Part shown: in pieces, positions 10,817 to 23,645 of the stretch
How positions within the stretch are numbered: position 1 is the first letter of the stretch
Layout: every line of letters starts with the position of its first letter
NCBI RefSeq assembly: GCF_950295315.1
Contig: NC_080162.1
Location: forward strand, 70,748,697-70,812,696
DNA from: Erinaceus europaeus
Lineage: Eukaryota; Chordata; Mammalia; Eulipotyphla; Erinaceidae
Length of the DNA: 64,000 nucleotides
Reading direction: 5' to 3'
The notes under the pieces: model-generated
What the model was told of the DNA's origin: nothing
Databases searched by the model: none
What the model saw: the letters and a program-made list of their open reading frames with translations, nothing else
Program-made: the position numbers and the translations under genes

Positions 10817-11366
10817 GGGGCTGGGAGAGAATACACTTGGCAAAGAGCATGTTGCCACATGTGAAGACCTGAGTTCAAGAATTTGGCTAATACCTGTAAA
10901 GGAAGCTTCCCAAGTGGTGGAGCAGTGCTGCAGGTCTCTCTCTCCCTCTCCTATTTCCCTCTGTTTCAGTTATAAAAGAAGAAGGATTTGGGCGGTAGCA
11001 CAGCGGGTTAAGCACACGTGGCGCAAAGTGCAAGGACTGGCCTAAGGATCCCAGTTCAAGCCCCCGGCTCCCCACCTGCAAAGGAGTCGCTTCACAAGCG
11101 GTAAAGCAGGTCTACAGGTGTCTATCTTTCTCTCCCTGTCTTCCCCTTCTCTCTCCATTTCTCTCTGTCCTATCCAACAACGACATCAATCATAACTACA
11201 ACAATAAAAGAAGGGCAACAAAAGGGAATAAATAATAATAAATAAATATTAAAAAAAGAAGTATTAAAAAAAAAGGAGAAATGACTGCTAGTTGTGGTGA
11301 AATTGTATGCAGGTACCAAGTTCCAGCAATAACCTGGGTGGCCAAAAAAAAAAAAAAAAAAAAAAA
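10817..11366 (+). mobile_element. SINE-B with tail module, split by a SINE-A
   Basis: B head and core are at 10817-10985 and the tail module (GCAATAACCTGGGTGGCC) and poly(A) at 11263-11366. Confidence 0.65.
10986..11262 (+). mobile_element. SINE-A inside SINE-B
   Basis: Head GGATTTGGGCGGTAGCACAG; ends AAATAATAATAAATAAATATT. Confidence 0.8.
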
Positions 11367-11409
11367 GCCAGAAATCAGTCCAAACTTCAGAAAGAAATAC
11401 ATTTAATGT

Positions 11410-11560
11410 TCACATCAACCCTAGCAGATACACATGTTTACTAGTTATCATGTCACAGGTGAGAAAACGGAGGCACAAGTGGTTAATATCTTGACCAAGA
11501 GCACAGAGCTGGTGAGAGACAAAGCAGAGTGAGACCATAGCCATCCTCCACTGCAGAGGT
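11410..11560 (+). repeat. MIR
   Basis: CAGGTGAGAAAACGGAGGCA, followed by GACCAAGAGCACAGAGCTGG, matches the core of the ancient mammalian MIR SINE. Confidence 0.7.
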
Positions 11561-11567
11561 GCCCCCT

Positions 11568-12555
11568 TTCCCACTGGGCACTCTGCCTCTCATGCCCTCA
11601 CCTCTCCCACACTGGGCAGGGGAGAGGCAGTAGAAGTATTTGTGGTCGTTCACTCCAGGTCAGACACTTGATAAACAGCTGAATGCTGCCACCTCAGAAG
11701 AGTCCAGTGAAGGATGAGTCATGACACTCACAGTCAGTCCATATGGGGAAGTGAGACCAGAGAAGCCTGGTCATCTGCCAAGGTCACAAGGCCCAAGAGG
11801 GGGCAGAGCTGCAATCTTAGCCTGGGCTCTCCCCTGCAGGTGCCTCCTCCTGGACCCCACAGGAAGCTGAAGAGCATGGAGCCCAGAAGGGAGGAAGAGG
11901 AGAAGCAGGTGAAGGAGGTGGCTTCAGAACTAGCAGTGGCCTCAGGCTGAGAGGCAGGGGGAACCGCAGGATATCCCACCACATACACACACTGGCTGGC
12001 AAGGGAGGGCGTTAAGGTCATCATAGCTTAAGTAGTCAGGACAGCAACCAGGCTTCCAGGCAAGGCCTCAGGCCAGGTTATTGAGGGCTGGAAGGAGGTC
12101 CTGTGGAGTCCCTCACTCAGCATGACAGCTGTAGGTTACTGGAGACCAGGGGGCGATGAGGGGACAATGCTGACCTCCAGGCTCTGCAGCAGCACTTCCT
12201 GATTCATGGGTGTGAGCAAAGAGGGAGAAGAACTAGGACGGGAGCACCTTCTCCTGAGGACAAGGACAGATGGCAGCCCAGATTGCCAGAGTGGCAAGGC
12301 TGGGAAAGCAAGGGCAGCCCAGAGTCCAAATAGCTGAGGGTGATGAGAACACCATGGAGGGTAGAGCCAAACAGAAATGCTTTGCTCCAGGACTTAACTG
12401 GGTCCTGGAACTCCCTCCATCAGGCAGTGGCTCCAGGGTCCCCTCTGACCAGTCCCTCCAAAGGAACCTGACGAGTGGCACAACCCAGTCGCGAGCTTGG
12501 GCTGGGTGTCCCGCAGTGCAAAGAGCTAAGCATGCTAGGAAGGACTGTGGAGATT
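11568..12555 (-). other. MAVS: MAVS 3' UTR and proximal downstream flank
   Basis: This roughly 1 kb is free of recognisable lineage SINEs and directly follows the MAVS stop, so at least its upper part is expected to be 3' UTR. I see no AATAAA on the minus strand in it. The nearest candidate is ATTAAA (minus) at about 11407-11402, just past a MIR copy. The true cleavage site cannot be set from sequence alone. Confidence 0.5.
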
Positions 12556-13023
12556 TCACTGGAGCAGGCGCCGCCTGTACTTTATCAGTAGCACAGCCAG
12601 GAGTACCCCTGCTGTAGCGACTGCAGTGGCACTGAACCAGAAGCCCCAGGAATTTATGGAGCTCCTAGAGGTGACAGTTAACTTCTCTTCAGGGAGTTTC
12701 TCCTCGAGCTTCGGAGCAGTGTACAAGTCTGGGTTGTTCTCGAGGAGATCTAGGCTGGGGCTCTCAGTTATGTTGATCCTGATGGTCTCTACTGACTGGT
12801 ACTCATTTTCCTCTGGAGCATTATCCCGGCCTGTACCCACGGAACGGCTGTAGCTAATGGCAAGGTCCTCAGAGGTGCCAGAGTACTGGCTGTCTGGTTG
12901 GGATACCAGCCTGCCGGGCTTGCTCAGCTCCCGCTCTGAGCTCCACTTGTCAGGGCTGCTTTTTGGCCAGGCAGAGCTGCCTCCAGCAGCAGCAACTGGG
13001 GGCACTGGAGATGTTGGAGTCTC
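12556..13023 (-). CDS. MAVS: MAVS last coding exon (IRF3/TRAF6 motifs and membrane anchor)
   Basis: The acceptor CTTTGCCAG precedes GAGACTCC. The exon holds 155 codons and TGA at 12558-12556. It carries DLAIS (497-501), PEENEY (514-519) and the C-terminal membrane anchor ending YRRRLLQ. The basic residues after the hydrophobic stretch are typical of mitochondrial outer-membrane tail anchors. Confidence 0.95.
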   Translation of the reverse strand, partial: ETPTSPVPPVAAAGGSSAWPKSSPDKWSSERELSKPGRLVSQPDSQYSGTSEDLAISYSRSVGTGRDNAPEENEYQSVETIRINITESPSLDLLENNPDLYTAPKLEEKLPEEKLTVTSRSSINSWGFWFSATAVATAGVLLAVLLIKYRRRLLQ

Positions 13024-16000
13024 CTGGCAAAGAAAAGAGAAACTGGAAGGGACTGGGGATAGCAGGGACCAAGCCAGGCTGGGCAGCTCCAGTCCTGGAT
13101 GAAGGCATAAACGAGCATAACTGGTGCTTCCTACCCACATTTTCTAGCCTATGGTGTCTTAAAGTTAACTTCTCTTGGGGCTCAACCCACTGCTGGTGCA
13201 GGATGGAGTAGGAGGAGGGGCAGAGGCCCTGCAGAAGTGGGTAGCAGCAGTGGTGACCTCCAGGGCAATTCTCTACTTAGTGGACTACCTGTGAAATGTG
13301 AGCACTCCCCCACCTCAGGGAACCCTTGGTGTGTGACCCCTTCCTGCATCTACATTCTGCCTGGGCCTGAGGGCCATGGAGTCATCATGGGCTTAGAAGC
13401 CTGCCTGGTCATTGTGGTCCGGGAGGTGGTGCAGTGGATAAAGCATTGGACTCTCAGGCGTGAGGTCCTGAGTTCAGTCCCCGGCAGCACAGGTACCAGA
13501 GTAATGTCTGGCTTTCTCTCTCCTCCTATGTTTCTCATTAATAAATAAATAAAATCTTAAAAAAAAAAAAAAAAAAGCCTGGCTTGGCCATATACCTAAG
13601 CAGCCCTGCAGGCTAGGTTCCTCCAGGGAGACAGTAGTAGGAGGGAAAGATGTGCAGGCTCAGAGGGGGCAGTGAAGGACATCTGTGGCTGCTCGAGGCT
13701 CGGGTCGGGGACTGGGACCACTATCTGGAAAACCCTGGTCCTGTAGAGGCAGGTGGATACACTGGTGGTGAGAGCTGACAGGCTACTCTGTTCTCTCTCT
13801 CATTGCTTCCTGTCTGCAAATTGCTTTGCTAAGCTTAACAGGCAGCTCTGAGGGCTCTACACCCTCAGAAAGAGGCCTTGAACAGGGAGATGGCTCACCC
13901 AGTGGAGTGTACACTTTACCATGCGTGCACAAGAACTGGGGTTTGACCCTGACACCACATGGCAACACTATGTACAGGGGAGCTTCACAAGGGGTGGAAT
14001 GGTGCTGTGGTGTCTCTCCCTCTCTCTGTAGTTCTGAGATAAGAAGGAAAAACAAGAGGCCCAAACTGGAGACAATGGAGACTGGGAAGGGGCCATGATC
14101 ATAACCAGGTGGGACAAGGACTCACCTCTGCTGACCTGCTGCTGTTCCTGATTGGACTTGTTGGCATCTTGTGCTCAGGCACCAAGCCAGCAGGAGTTCT
14201 CGGTGGTGCTGTGCCAGCGCGTGTTAAGTTGATGGGCAATCGTGATGGTGCTAAACTGGTGGGCACTGTAGCAGGGGGTTTCGAGCTAACAGGCACCCTG
14301 GAAGGCACTGTGCTGGTGGCCACAGAGCTGGTGGGCAGCTTAGAAGGCACAGGGCTAGTAGGCACCTTAGAAGGTACTGCGCTGGTGGGCACAGAGCTGG
14401 TAGGCACCTTAGAAGGCACTGGGATTGTGGACACAGGGCTGGTAGGCACCTTAGAAGGCACTGGGCTTGTGGGCACAGGGCTGGTAGGCACCTTAGAAGG
14501 CACTGGGATTGTGGACACAGGGCTGGTAGGCACCTTAGAAGGCACTGGGCTGGTGGGCACCTTAGAAGGCACTGGGCTGGTGGGCACCTCAGAAGGCATT
14601 GTGCTAGTGGTCACAGAGCTGGTGGGCACTCCTGGACCAGTGGAGTAGATGGTAGCCTCAGCCTGGCCCTCAGGACCCTCTGCAGGGGAAAAACCACTAG
14701 AAGAGGAAGTGTTAGAACCAGTATACTGAGATGACATTGGGGGTCCAAGCACATTGCTTGCCCTGGGGGTGGAACGGGCCAGGGGTTGGAAGGAAACTGA
14801 AGGAGATACAGGTCCTCGGGTTGATGTGGGGCTAGAGACCATGCCTGTAGGTGGCAAAACAAAAAGGGAAACAAATCCATCAGACTGACATCCAAAAGTC
14901 ACAATGGTCCTAGAATCAAGGGCTGAAGAAAGATTCCTCTGCACTCCACCCTCCAATTCACTTTGTCCAAGCTGCCCGACCTTCTTCTCTTTGGGGGAGA
15001 CTCCACAGTCCCTTTACCCACCACTTCCAGATGCTGCAGGTCCAAAGGCTGCAGGCACAGTCCTGGTCCTGTCTGTCCTCAGCCCTTGACCTATAGCCCT
15101 GAACCTGTTTTTTTTAATCTTTATTTATTTGTTGGATAGAGATAGCCAGAAATCAAGAGGGACAGGGGTGATAGAGAGGGAGAGAGACAGAGACACCTGC
15201 AGCCCTATTTCACCATTCATGAAGCTTCCCCCCTGCAGGTGGGGACCAGAGGCTCAAATCCGGGTCCTTGTGCGCTGCAACTTGTGTGCCCAACCAGATG
15301 CACCACCACCCAGCCCCAGAACCTGTTTTCTTACAGGAGTGGAATGGTCTCTCCCTCTAGCAATGTTTATGAACTTTATTTATCTTTATAATAAAAAATA
15401 TTTATTATTGGATAAAGACAGAGAGAAACTGGGGGGGGGGGAGGGAGACAGAGAGACACCTGCATCACTTGTGAAGCTTTCCTCCCTGCAGGTGGAAACC
15501 AGGGGCTAGAACCCAGGTTCTTGCACACTGTGATATAAGTGCTTAACCAGATGCTCCACTGCCTGGTCCCTTTATCTTTTCTTTAGATTGGTGGAAACCC
15601 GAATGCTTCTACCCACTGCTGTTTGTTTACCCAACCCTCACTCTCTAGAAAGAGCAACCCTGGTCCAAGGCAAGGGGAAGCAGAATGATCAAGCAGAAGG
15701 GCTCACAGCAGCTCCTGGCACCAGAGGCTAAGCCAGGCCCCAGTGTGTGCAAGTGTCCTAGGAGGACTAAGGGCTAGAGAGTGAGGAGTGGACAAAGCCA
15801 GCCTGAGATGAGGATTTCAACTGGAGGAAGAAGATGTTAACTATCCATAAACATTTATAGGGGCCAGGTGGTGGCTCACCTGGTAGAGTACATGTATTGG
15901 CATGCACCAATCCCCACCTGTAGAGGGGAAACTTCATGAGTAGCAGAACAATGTTGTAGGGGTCTCTCCTCTCTGTCTCACTCTCCCACTCCGTTTCATC

Positions 16001-19000
16001 AAAATAAATAAATAGGAAGAAAGGGAAAGAAAAAAAAAAAGGCCATCAGGAGCAGTAGAGTCATGTAGCTACCAACTCCCACTGATAACCCTGGTGAAAA
16101 GAAAAAAAAAAAAAAAAGGGCTGGGAAGATAGCATAATGGTTATGCAAAAAGACTTTTATGTTTGAGGCACCAAAGGCCCCAGGTTCAGTCCTCAGCATC
16201 ATCATAAGCCAGAGCTGAACAGTGCTTTGTTAAAGAGAAAAGGAAGGGAGGGAGGAAGAGGGGATTCAACCAAGATGAGAACTGCTCATCTGAGTCAGCC
16301 CTGATTGCTGGCCCACAGAATCATGAGCTAAATAAATGGTCGTAGTTTAATCTACTAAATGTTATGACTGTTTGTTACACCACAAATGCTAATAGCTGAT
16401 ACATCCTCTGAGGAAACTGGATTCCTCCCTGGAGTGAACTACTTATATTTTTACCCTTGCTTCTTAGCCAAGGGAGCCAGAGAGGCTACTTTTTTTTTTT
16501 TTTTTTTTTGCATCCAGGGTTATCACCGAGGCTCAGTGCTGCACTATGAATCCAATGCTTCTGGAGGCTTTTTTTTCCCCCCTTTTGTTGCACTTCTTGT
16601 TTTATCATTGTTGTTATTATTGCTGTCATTGTTGTTGGATAGGACAGAGAGAAATCAGGAGAGGAGGGGAAGACAGAGAGTAGGAGAGAAAGACACCTGC
16701 AGACCTGCTTCATCGCTTGTGAAGTGACCCCCCTGCAGGTGGGGGAGCCGGGGGCTCGAACAGGGATCCTTCGGCCATGTGCACTTAATCCACTGCGCTG
16801 CCAGGCCCCCAGAGAGGCCACTTTAATCTTGCTCTCACTGGTAGTCAGAAAGTCTTTAAAAACCCTCCAGCTTCCACACCTACCTCCTGTTTCAGGACTG
16901 TCCGATTCTGTGTCCTGATCCTGCTGCCCACTGGACGGCAGATAGCTGCGGGCTGCCATGTCAGAGGACTCTAGAAGGTCACCTGACTCCCTCAGGTCAG
17001 CTCCAGAACTGTGTGTCAGTGCAGTTTTCTTTGAATCCTGTTAGAAAATACAAACAAGTCATTTCTTCTAGGAGCTGGTAATGGGCAAGTATAGGCTTTA
17101 GCCCATACTATGGAGCACAGGAACCAGGAAGGTTTTGCCAGACCCTCTGTCCACAGGCAACACTGAACTCACCTCATGGAAACACACAGTCCCCGTGTGG
17201 AGGCCCTATCTATCTGTCTGGTTCTATCTGTCTTGTCAAATACAAAAAAAGAGAAAGAGAGAGGAGAAAAAAAAAAAAAAAAGGTAGCGCAGTGGGTTAA
17301 GTGCAGCAGGTTAAGTACACGTGGCACAAAGTGCAGGGACCGGCGTAAGGATCCCGGTTCAAGCCCCCAGCTCCCCACCTGCAGGGGAGTCGCTTCACAG
17401 GCGGTGAAGCTGGTCTGCAGGTGTCTATCTTTCTCTCCCCCTCCACTCTCCATTTTTCTCTGTCCTATCTAACAACGAACCGTGACAGCAATAACAACAA
17501 TGATAAGCAACAAAGGCAACAAAAGGGAAAATAAATACATATTAAAATTTTTTTAAGTTTTTTATTGGGGAATTAATGTTTTACAAAATACAATAGTTTG
17601 TACATGCATAACATTTCCCACTTATTAAAATTTAAAAATTAAAAAAAGAAAAACAAAAGAAGAAAGCAAGCAAAATGAAGACCAGGCAGTGGTGCACCCA
17701 GTTAAATACACATAGTACAAAGCACAAGGATCTGGGTTCGAGCCCCAGGCTCCCCACCTGCAGGAGGGAAGCTTCACAATCCGTGAAGCAGGTCTGCAGG
17801 TGTCTAATCTTTCCCTCTCCCTCCCCCTCTCCTCCTCGCCTCTCAATTTCTCTCTGTCCTACCCAATAAAATGGGGAAAAAAATTCCACCAGAAGCAGTG
17901 GATTTGTAGTACTAGCATCGAGCCCCAGCAACAACCCTGGAGGCAATAAAATAAAATAAAATAAAATAAGAAAGGAATGGAAGAAAAAATGATTGCTAGG
18001 AGCAGTGGATTCATAGTGCAGGCACTGAGCCCCAGCAATAACTCTGGCGGCAACTAAAATTTTCTTCTTAGGGCAGGACAGTGGTGCCCCTGGTAGAATG
18101 CAAATCCGAGAACTCAGGGTTAAGCCCCTGATCCCCAACTTGCAAGGGGGAAGCTTCATGAGCAGTGAAGTAGTACTATAGTTGTCTCTCTCTCTTTAAA
18201 AAAATTTTTAAAGATATTTATTTATTTATTCCCTTTTGTTGTCCTTGTTGCTTTATTGTTGTAGTTATTATTATTGTTGTTATTGATGTCATCGTTGTTG
18301 GATAGGACAGAGAATGGAGAGAGGAGGGGAAGACAGAGAGGGGGAGAGAAAGATAGACACCTGCAGACCTGCTTCACCGCCTGTGAGGCGACTCCCCTGC
18401 AGGTGGGGAGCCAGGGGCTTGAACTGAGATACTTAAGCCGGTCCTTGCATTTTGCACCATGTGCGCTTAACCTGCTGTGCTACTGCCCGACTCCCAGTTG
18501 TCTCTCTTCTATCTCTCCCTTCCCTCTGGATTTTTCTCTGTCTATATTAAATAAATAAATTAAATAAGTAAATAAGTTAGTTCCCCTGCCTCTGGCCATT
18601 GCATAGACCCCTGTCTTGGATATTAAGTCCACAGTTTGGTATCTCCTGAATACCACACTAATAATGTCAGTTATCTCTCCTCCACCATCCATACCCTACT
18701 CGATCTTTCATGTTCCCTCACTTGTTTAGTCATTTCCTGGTCCCTTGATCCAGCTCAAAATCTCACATGAACTACAACCAAGTCCCAAAACTGACCCCAG
18801 ATTTGGCTGATAACAGAGGGTTGGGAGCTGAACAGAGTGAGTCCTGGTTGACAGTTTGGGTGGTATGTGCATTGGTGTGTATGTCCAGGATAGATTCCAG
18901 CAGGGGAGCCCAGAGTAGCAGGGGAGCCCAGACTAGGCAAGAGACCACCATAGAGTACGAGGACACACCTCTTCCTGGGACTGTAGTGGCTGGGTGTCCT

Positions 19001-22000
19001 GGACAGGTATGGGGTGACCTGACTCGTCTCTGATGCTGTTGCAGGGGCTGCTGCCCACAGCAAGTGTGGAGGGCCCTGGAGCCTCAGCAGGATTTGACGG
19101 TGGTTCCACTGCGGCTACAGGCTGAGTAGAGGTTCCTGGAGAACAAAGATACAATGATGCCAAGGAGACATCAGGGGGACTCAGTGACAGGAGAGTCCTG
19201 GGTGCTTGGAACCCCCAGGTCCACAGTTATCAGTCCTACCACTGCTCTAAAGGCAGCTCTGATATGGAGGCCTGCCTCAGAGGCTTCATTCTGGACTGAA
19301 TAGAGGAAGGAGAAAGGGGTTGGAGAGAGAAAGGAGAGGGGGAGGAGCGAGGGGAGAGTATGGGGGCATTGTCTCAAATGCCTCCCTCCAGCTAGACTGG
19401 ATCAGCAGTTTCTGTGTCTCTGTTCTCAGACACTCTGAGACCCAGTGTGCTTTCTCTTCCTCATTCTGGATAGCTGCTATTGCTCACTGTCTCCTCAGCC
19501 CCCACCTCACACCATGGCCTCCCACCTCAGCTGTTTGGATCCAGGGGCTCTGTTAGTGTCCAAAAATGAAGAGATGTAGAAGGAAGGAAGAAAGGAGCCA
19601 GCCAAAGAACTCATATGGATAGTGTGGTACATTTCTAGATGTTCTCTGCCAGGTGTGAGCCTCGCCCTGCCGCACTGAAGAGTCGGTGTTGTGGTTTCTA
19701 CCTGTCTCATTTTTTAATATCAGCCTGGAGTGGTGAAACCCCAGAGATGACCCCCTCAAAAACAAACAAACAAACACCCCAACTATTTCATAAGAAGGAA
19801 GGCAATTATGAGGACAGCAATTAGGTTGTAAATCTGAGTAGGGTTTCAGGAGTTATTTCTAGTCTGAAAGTAAGTAAGATATGTTCCTTTTTTTTTCTTT
19901 TTTTTTTTTTTTTTTTTACCAGAGCACTGATCATCTCCGGCTTATGGTGGTACAAGAGATTGAACCTGGGGCTTTGCAGCCTCAAGCATAAGAATCTCTT
20001 TGCATAACCATTCTGTGATCTACCCCTGCCCTAACTTCTCCTTTTGTCTCAGCCACTGATCTGATTCCTTCTGAGCACTGAGATCAGCAGGAAGCTCTGA
20101 GAAGAAATGAGGAACAACTACACAGCTGTCTTTTTTCTTTCTTTCTTTCTTTTTAGGGGGGAGGGGTGGGTCAGGGATGTGAGTGGATGTTGGAAGGCTC
20201 TAGAGGAAACTAGATAAGAGGAAAAGAGGAAGGGGAGGGAAGGAAGGAGCCAATGAGGGAGAAAGAGGAGACTGTGAAGAGGGGAATGGAAGAGATAAAT
20301 AGAGAGAATAAAGGTGGAACTGAGAAGATACAGCAGAAGAAAAGGAAAAAAAGGAGTAAGAAGCAAACATTACAGCTATAAAATTGAGAGGAGGCTCCAT
20401 TTGCCGAGCATGTGGGAGGTGCCCTGCTTTGATAAACCCTCAGTGCAGCCCTCCACCCCCATTCGGATCTACAACAGACTCCAAGGGAGATGTCACCATT
20501 AGGCCAGTTTACACAGGAGAAGACTGAGGTCCAGGGAAACTAAGGGGCTCGGCTAGGGAGCGACACAGTTACTAAGCAGCTAAACTGAAATCTTCGGCCA
20601 GGTTTGTCACGGTCTGGGAGCAAGGGTGACAAAGAGATGTAAGGGAGTGGGATGATGGGAGAGGGCAAGTGAAGGCCAGGGGAACAGATAGCAGTTTTAG
20701 GAGGAGGGCGGGGCAGGAGGCTCACGGGGCAGGTAGCGCTGGTAGACACGGGTGATTTCGTCAGCGAGGCCAGTGTGCTCACACGCCCTCAGTGCCTTGA
20801 TGAAGCATTCCACCCAGCCCGGTCGCCGCCGAAGGCGATCGAAGACTTCCCAGAGTGTGTCCTTGTTCCCCCACTGATTGAAATGGGCCCGGATCCGGTC
20901 CTGGAAGACAAGGCCACCACTCTGCTCAATCTCTGAATCTGGATGTCCCCAGAGGAGGGGACAGTTATAGAAGAGGTATATATATAAAAAAAACCAAAAC
21001 ACAGGTTGTCACTTGAAACTTGGGTCGAGACCCAGAACAAAGACAAGGTTTGACTCTAAGTTTAAAGACAGCTGGTACCAGGCAATGGGCTCTCCTTATG
21101 TGTGCCCCCAGACTCTCTGCTCAGGGTTTTGCATGGATTATTTTTATTTAAGACTGTGACTGGAAAGAGCTCGCCACATAGCGGGTGTCTCATCACGTCT
21201 ATGACCTGGTTTGAACCCCGATACTACATGGGAGGTGCCACCGGACTGGTGAAGTTCCACCGCTATGATATCTCTCTTTTTCTCTGTCTCTCTCTCTAGG
21301 TATGTCTGAAATACAACTAACCCTTGCTTGGTGACCTAGTTGTTTATCAACTGCTGGGAGCTGCAACTAGTTCTCTGACAAGCTGGTACTGTGGAGGACA
21401 TGGGTCATGGAAAACAGCGGTGCGGTGGCTCAGCTCCAAGCATCTCATCTCGCATCACTCCTCTCGGTTTCAGTCTTGTTCCTGCTGTTGGTCGGTGAAT
21501 TCTATACTAGTGTTTTTACTTTATTATGCACCCAAGAGTACACTTTATATCCTCTACTTTTATTATACTGCAACATGCAGTACATTGCTGAATGCATATT
21601 TCAAGAAGCATTAAAAAAAATAATAAGGCAAAGGTGACATTAAATTATCTAGAGATGGTCAAGAAACCCGCTACCAGTACAGTGCACTATGCCTGAAACA
21701 TCATAAGGGGCAGCTCTTCATTTAGTAACAAACTAATTTATTGATCAGGTCTCAGGATTGGTACCTGGTCACTACGTGGGGACTGCCTGTACAAAGAGTG
21801 GAACAGTTGGTACAGGAACAGTGAAGTCATCAGATCCTGGCATAGAAAATAAATAAATAAATGATGAAGAAACTGAGACCTAGCAAAGATCCAACAGTCT
21901 TGAAGCAGGAACACAAACCCAGTTAATATGATGACAAAGTCATAGGTTTGGATAGCTCCTAATGCATTAAAAAAAAGGGTTAAATGTATGTATCTCTTCC

Positions 22001-22406
22001 CCCCCCCTCCCCTCTCAACTTCTCTCTGCCCTATTCAACAAAATAGAAAATAAAAGACTTGACTTAAGATGAAGAAAAGGTTTTTAAGAAAAACAAGATG
22101 AAGGGTATAAGAAGAGAGGAGGGATACAACAGACATGAAGAGGGCAGGAGATGGCTTGCCCAGTAGGATACATTCCCCGGCACCACGTGGGAATCCCACA
22201 GACAGCACCAGAGGAACTCCATGGATGGCGAAGCTGTGCTGTGGTGTCTTTCCCTTCTATTTCCCCAACCCCTCTTCCCTCTTTAAAGAAATAAAAGCAG
22301 GAATTTCAGGAAGAGGTTCTTTTACTCTAAAGAAGTAGAAGAATAAGAAAACTGACCTACAATGGCTGTTGAGCAGTAATATCACACATGTACAAGGCCC
22401 TGGCAC

Positions 22407-22441
<35 letters not shown>

Positions 22442-23614
22442 ATATATATGAATAAAAATCCTGAGGAGATTCTGAATAAACAAACGACAGAGGTCCGGGA
22501 GGTGGTGCAGTGGATAAAGCATTGGATTCTCAAGCATGAGGTCCTGGGTTCAATCCCTGGTAGCACATGTACCAGAGTGATGTCTGCTTCTTTCTCTCTC
22601 TCCTTCTATCTTCATGAATAAATAAATAAAGTATTAAAAAAAAAACTACAGAGTTTTAAAATCCACCTGAGGGTCAGGAGCTAGCTCACCCCATAGAGCA
22701 TGATCCAGGGCCCTGGTTTGAGTCCCTGGGTACCACATAGGAGCACCATGCATGATAGGTGCTGTGGTATCTCTTCTCTTTCTTTTTCCCTCTCCATCAA
22801 TTTCTATTTTCAATTTAAAAAGAAAAAGAGCCCCCTGAGAGCTGTGGAATCACACAGACTCCAAGTCCTAGCACACCCATACAAAACAATACTTGGGGGA
22901 CTGTGGGGCACAGGAGGTGATGCATCTGGTTAAGTGTACGTTACCATATGCAAGGACCCAGGTTCAAGATCCTGCTCCTCATCTGCAGGGGAGAAGCTTC
23001 ACAAATGGTGAAGCAAGTACAGTCTGTGTCTTTCTATCTCTCTCCATCTCTATCTTCCCTTCTCACCTTTTCTCTGTCCTATAAAATAAAGGAAAAAAAA
23101 AAAAAAGACCACCAAGAGTTGTGGGTCTGTTGTACAGTCACTGAGCCCCAATGATAACTCTGGTGCCAAAAGAAAAAAACCCCACAAACTCCACCTGAAT
23201 TCCCAAATACAAACAAGCCAGGCAGTGGTGCACCTGGTTAAGTGCTCACATTACAGTGCACAAGGACCCAGGTTCAAGCCCCTGGTCCCCACCTACAGGG
23301 GGAAAGCTTCACAAGTGGTGAAGCAGGGCTGCAGGTGTCTCTCTGTCTCTGTCTCTCTCTATCTCCCCCTCCCCTCTCAATTTGTCTCTATCCAACAATA
23401 AATAAATAATTTTTAAAAAGAAAATATAAACTGCATTACCTACAATTGTATTTATGAAAACAATGAATCCTTCCCAATAAAAAAATAATAAGTAAGGGTA
23501 AGGGGTAAATAGCATAATGGTTATGGAAAGAGACTCTCATGCCTGAGGCTCCAAAGTCCCAGGTTCAATCCCCAGCACCACCATAAGCCACAGCTGAGCA
23601 GTACTCCAGTAAAA

Positions 23615-23645
<31 letters not shown>

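Noticed and set aside
14297..14629. CRISPR-like regular repeat spacing
   Set aside because: Units are head-to-tail without spacers and encode protein in a vertebrate gene.
14109..14648. 179-codon plus-strand frame of LVGTLEGTG-type repeats
   Set aside because: It is the antisense shadow of the MAVS exon 5 minisatellite.
16884..16959. M180 as an alternative MAVS gene start with a frame extending into the SINE
   Set aside because: The frame beyond 16884 reads past a GTAGGT donor into a SINE-A; the exon is internal.
20905..21002. Open frame extending upstream of MAVS coding exon 2
   Set aside because: The acceptor CTTCCAG at 20903-20901 joins exon 1 in phase and matches the human exon boundary; the upstream part is intron.
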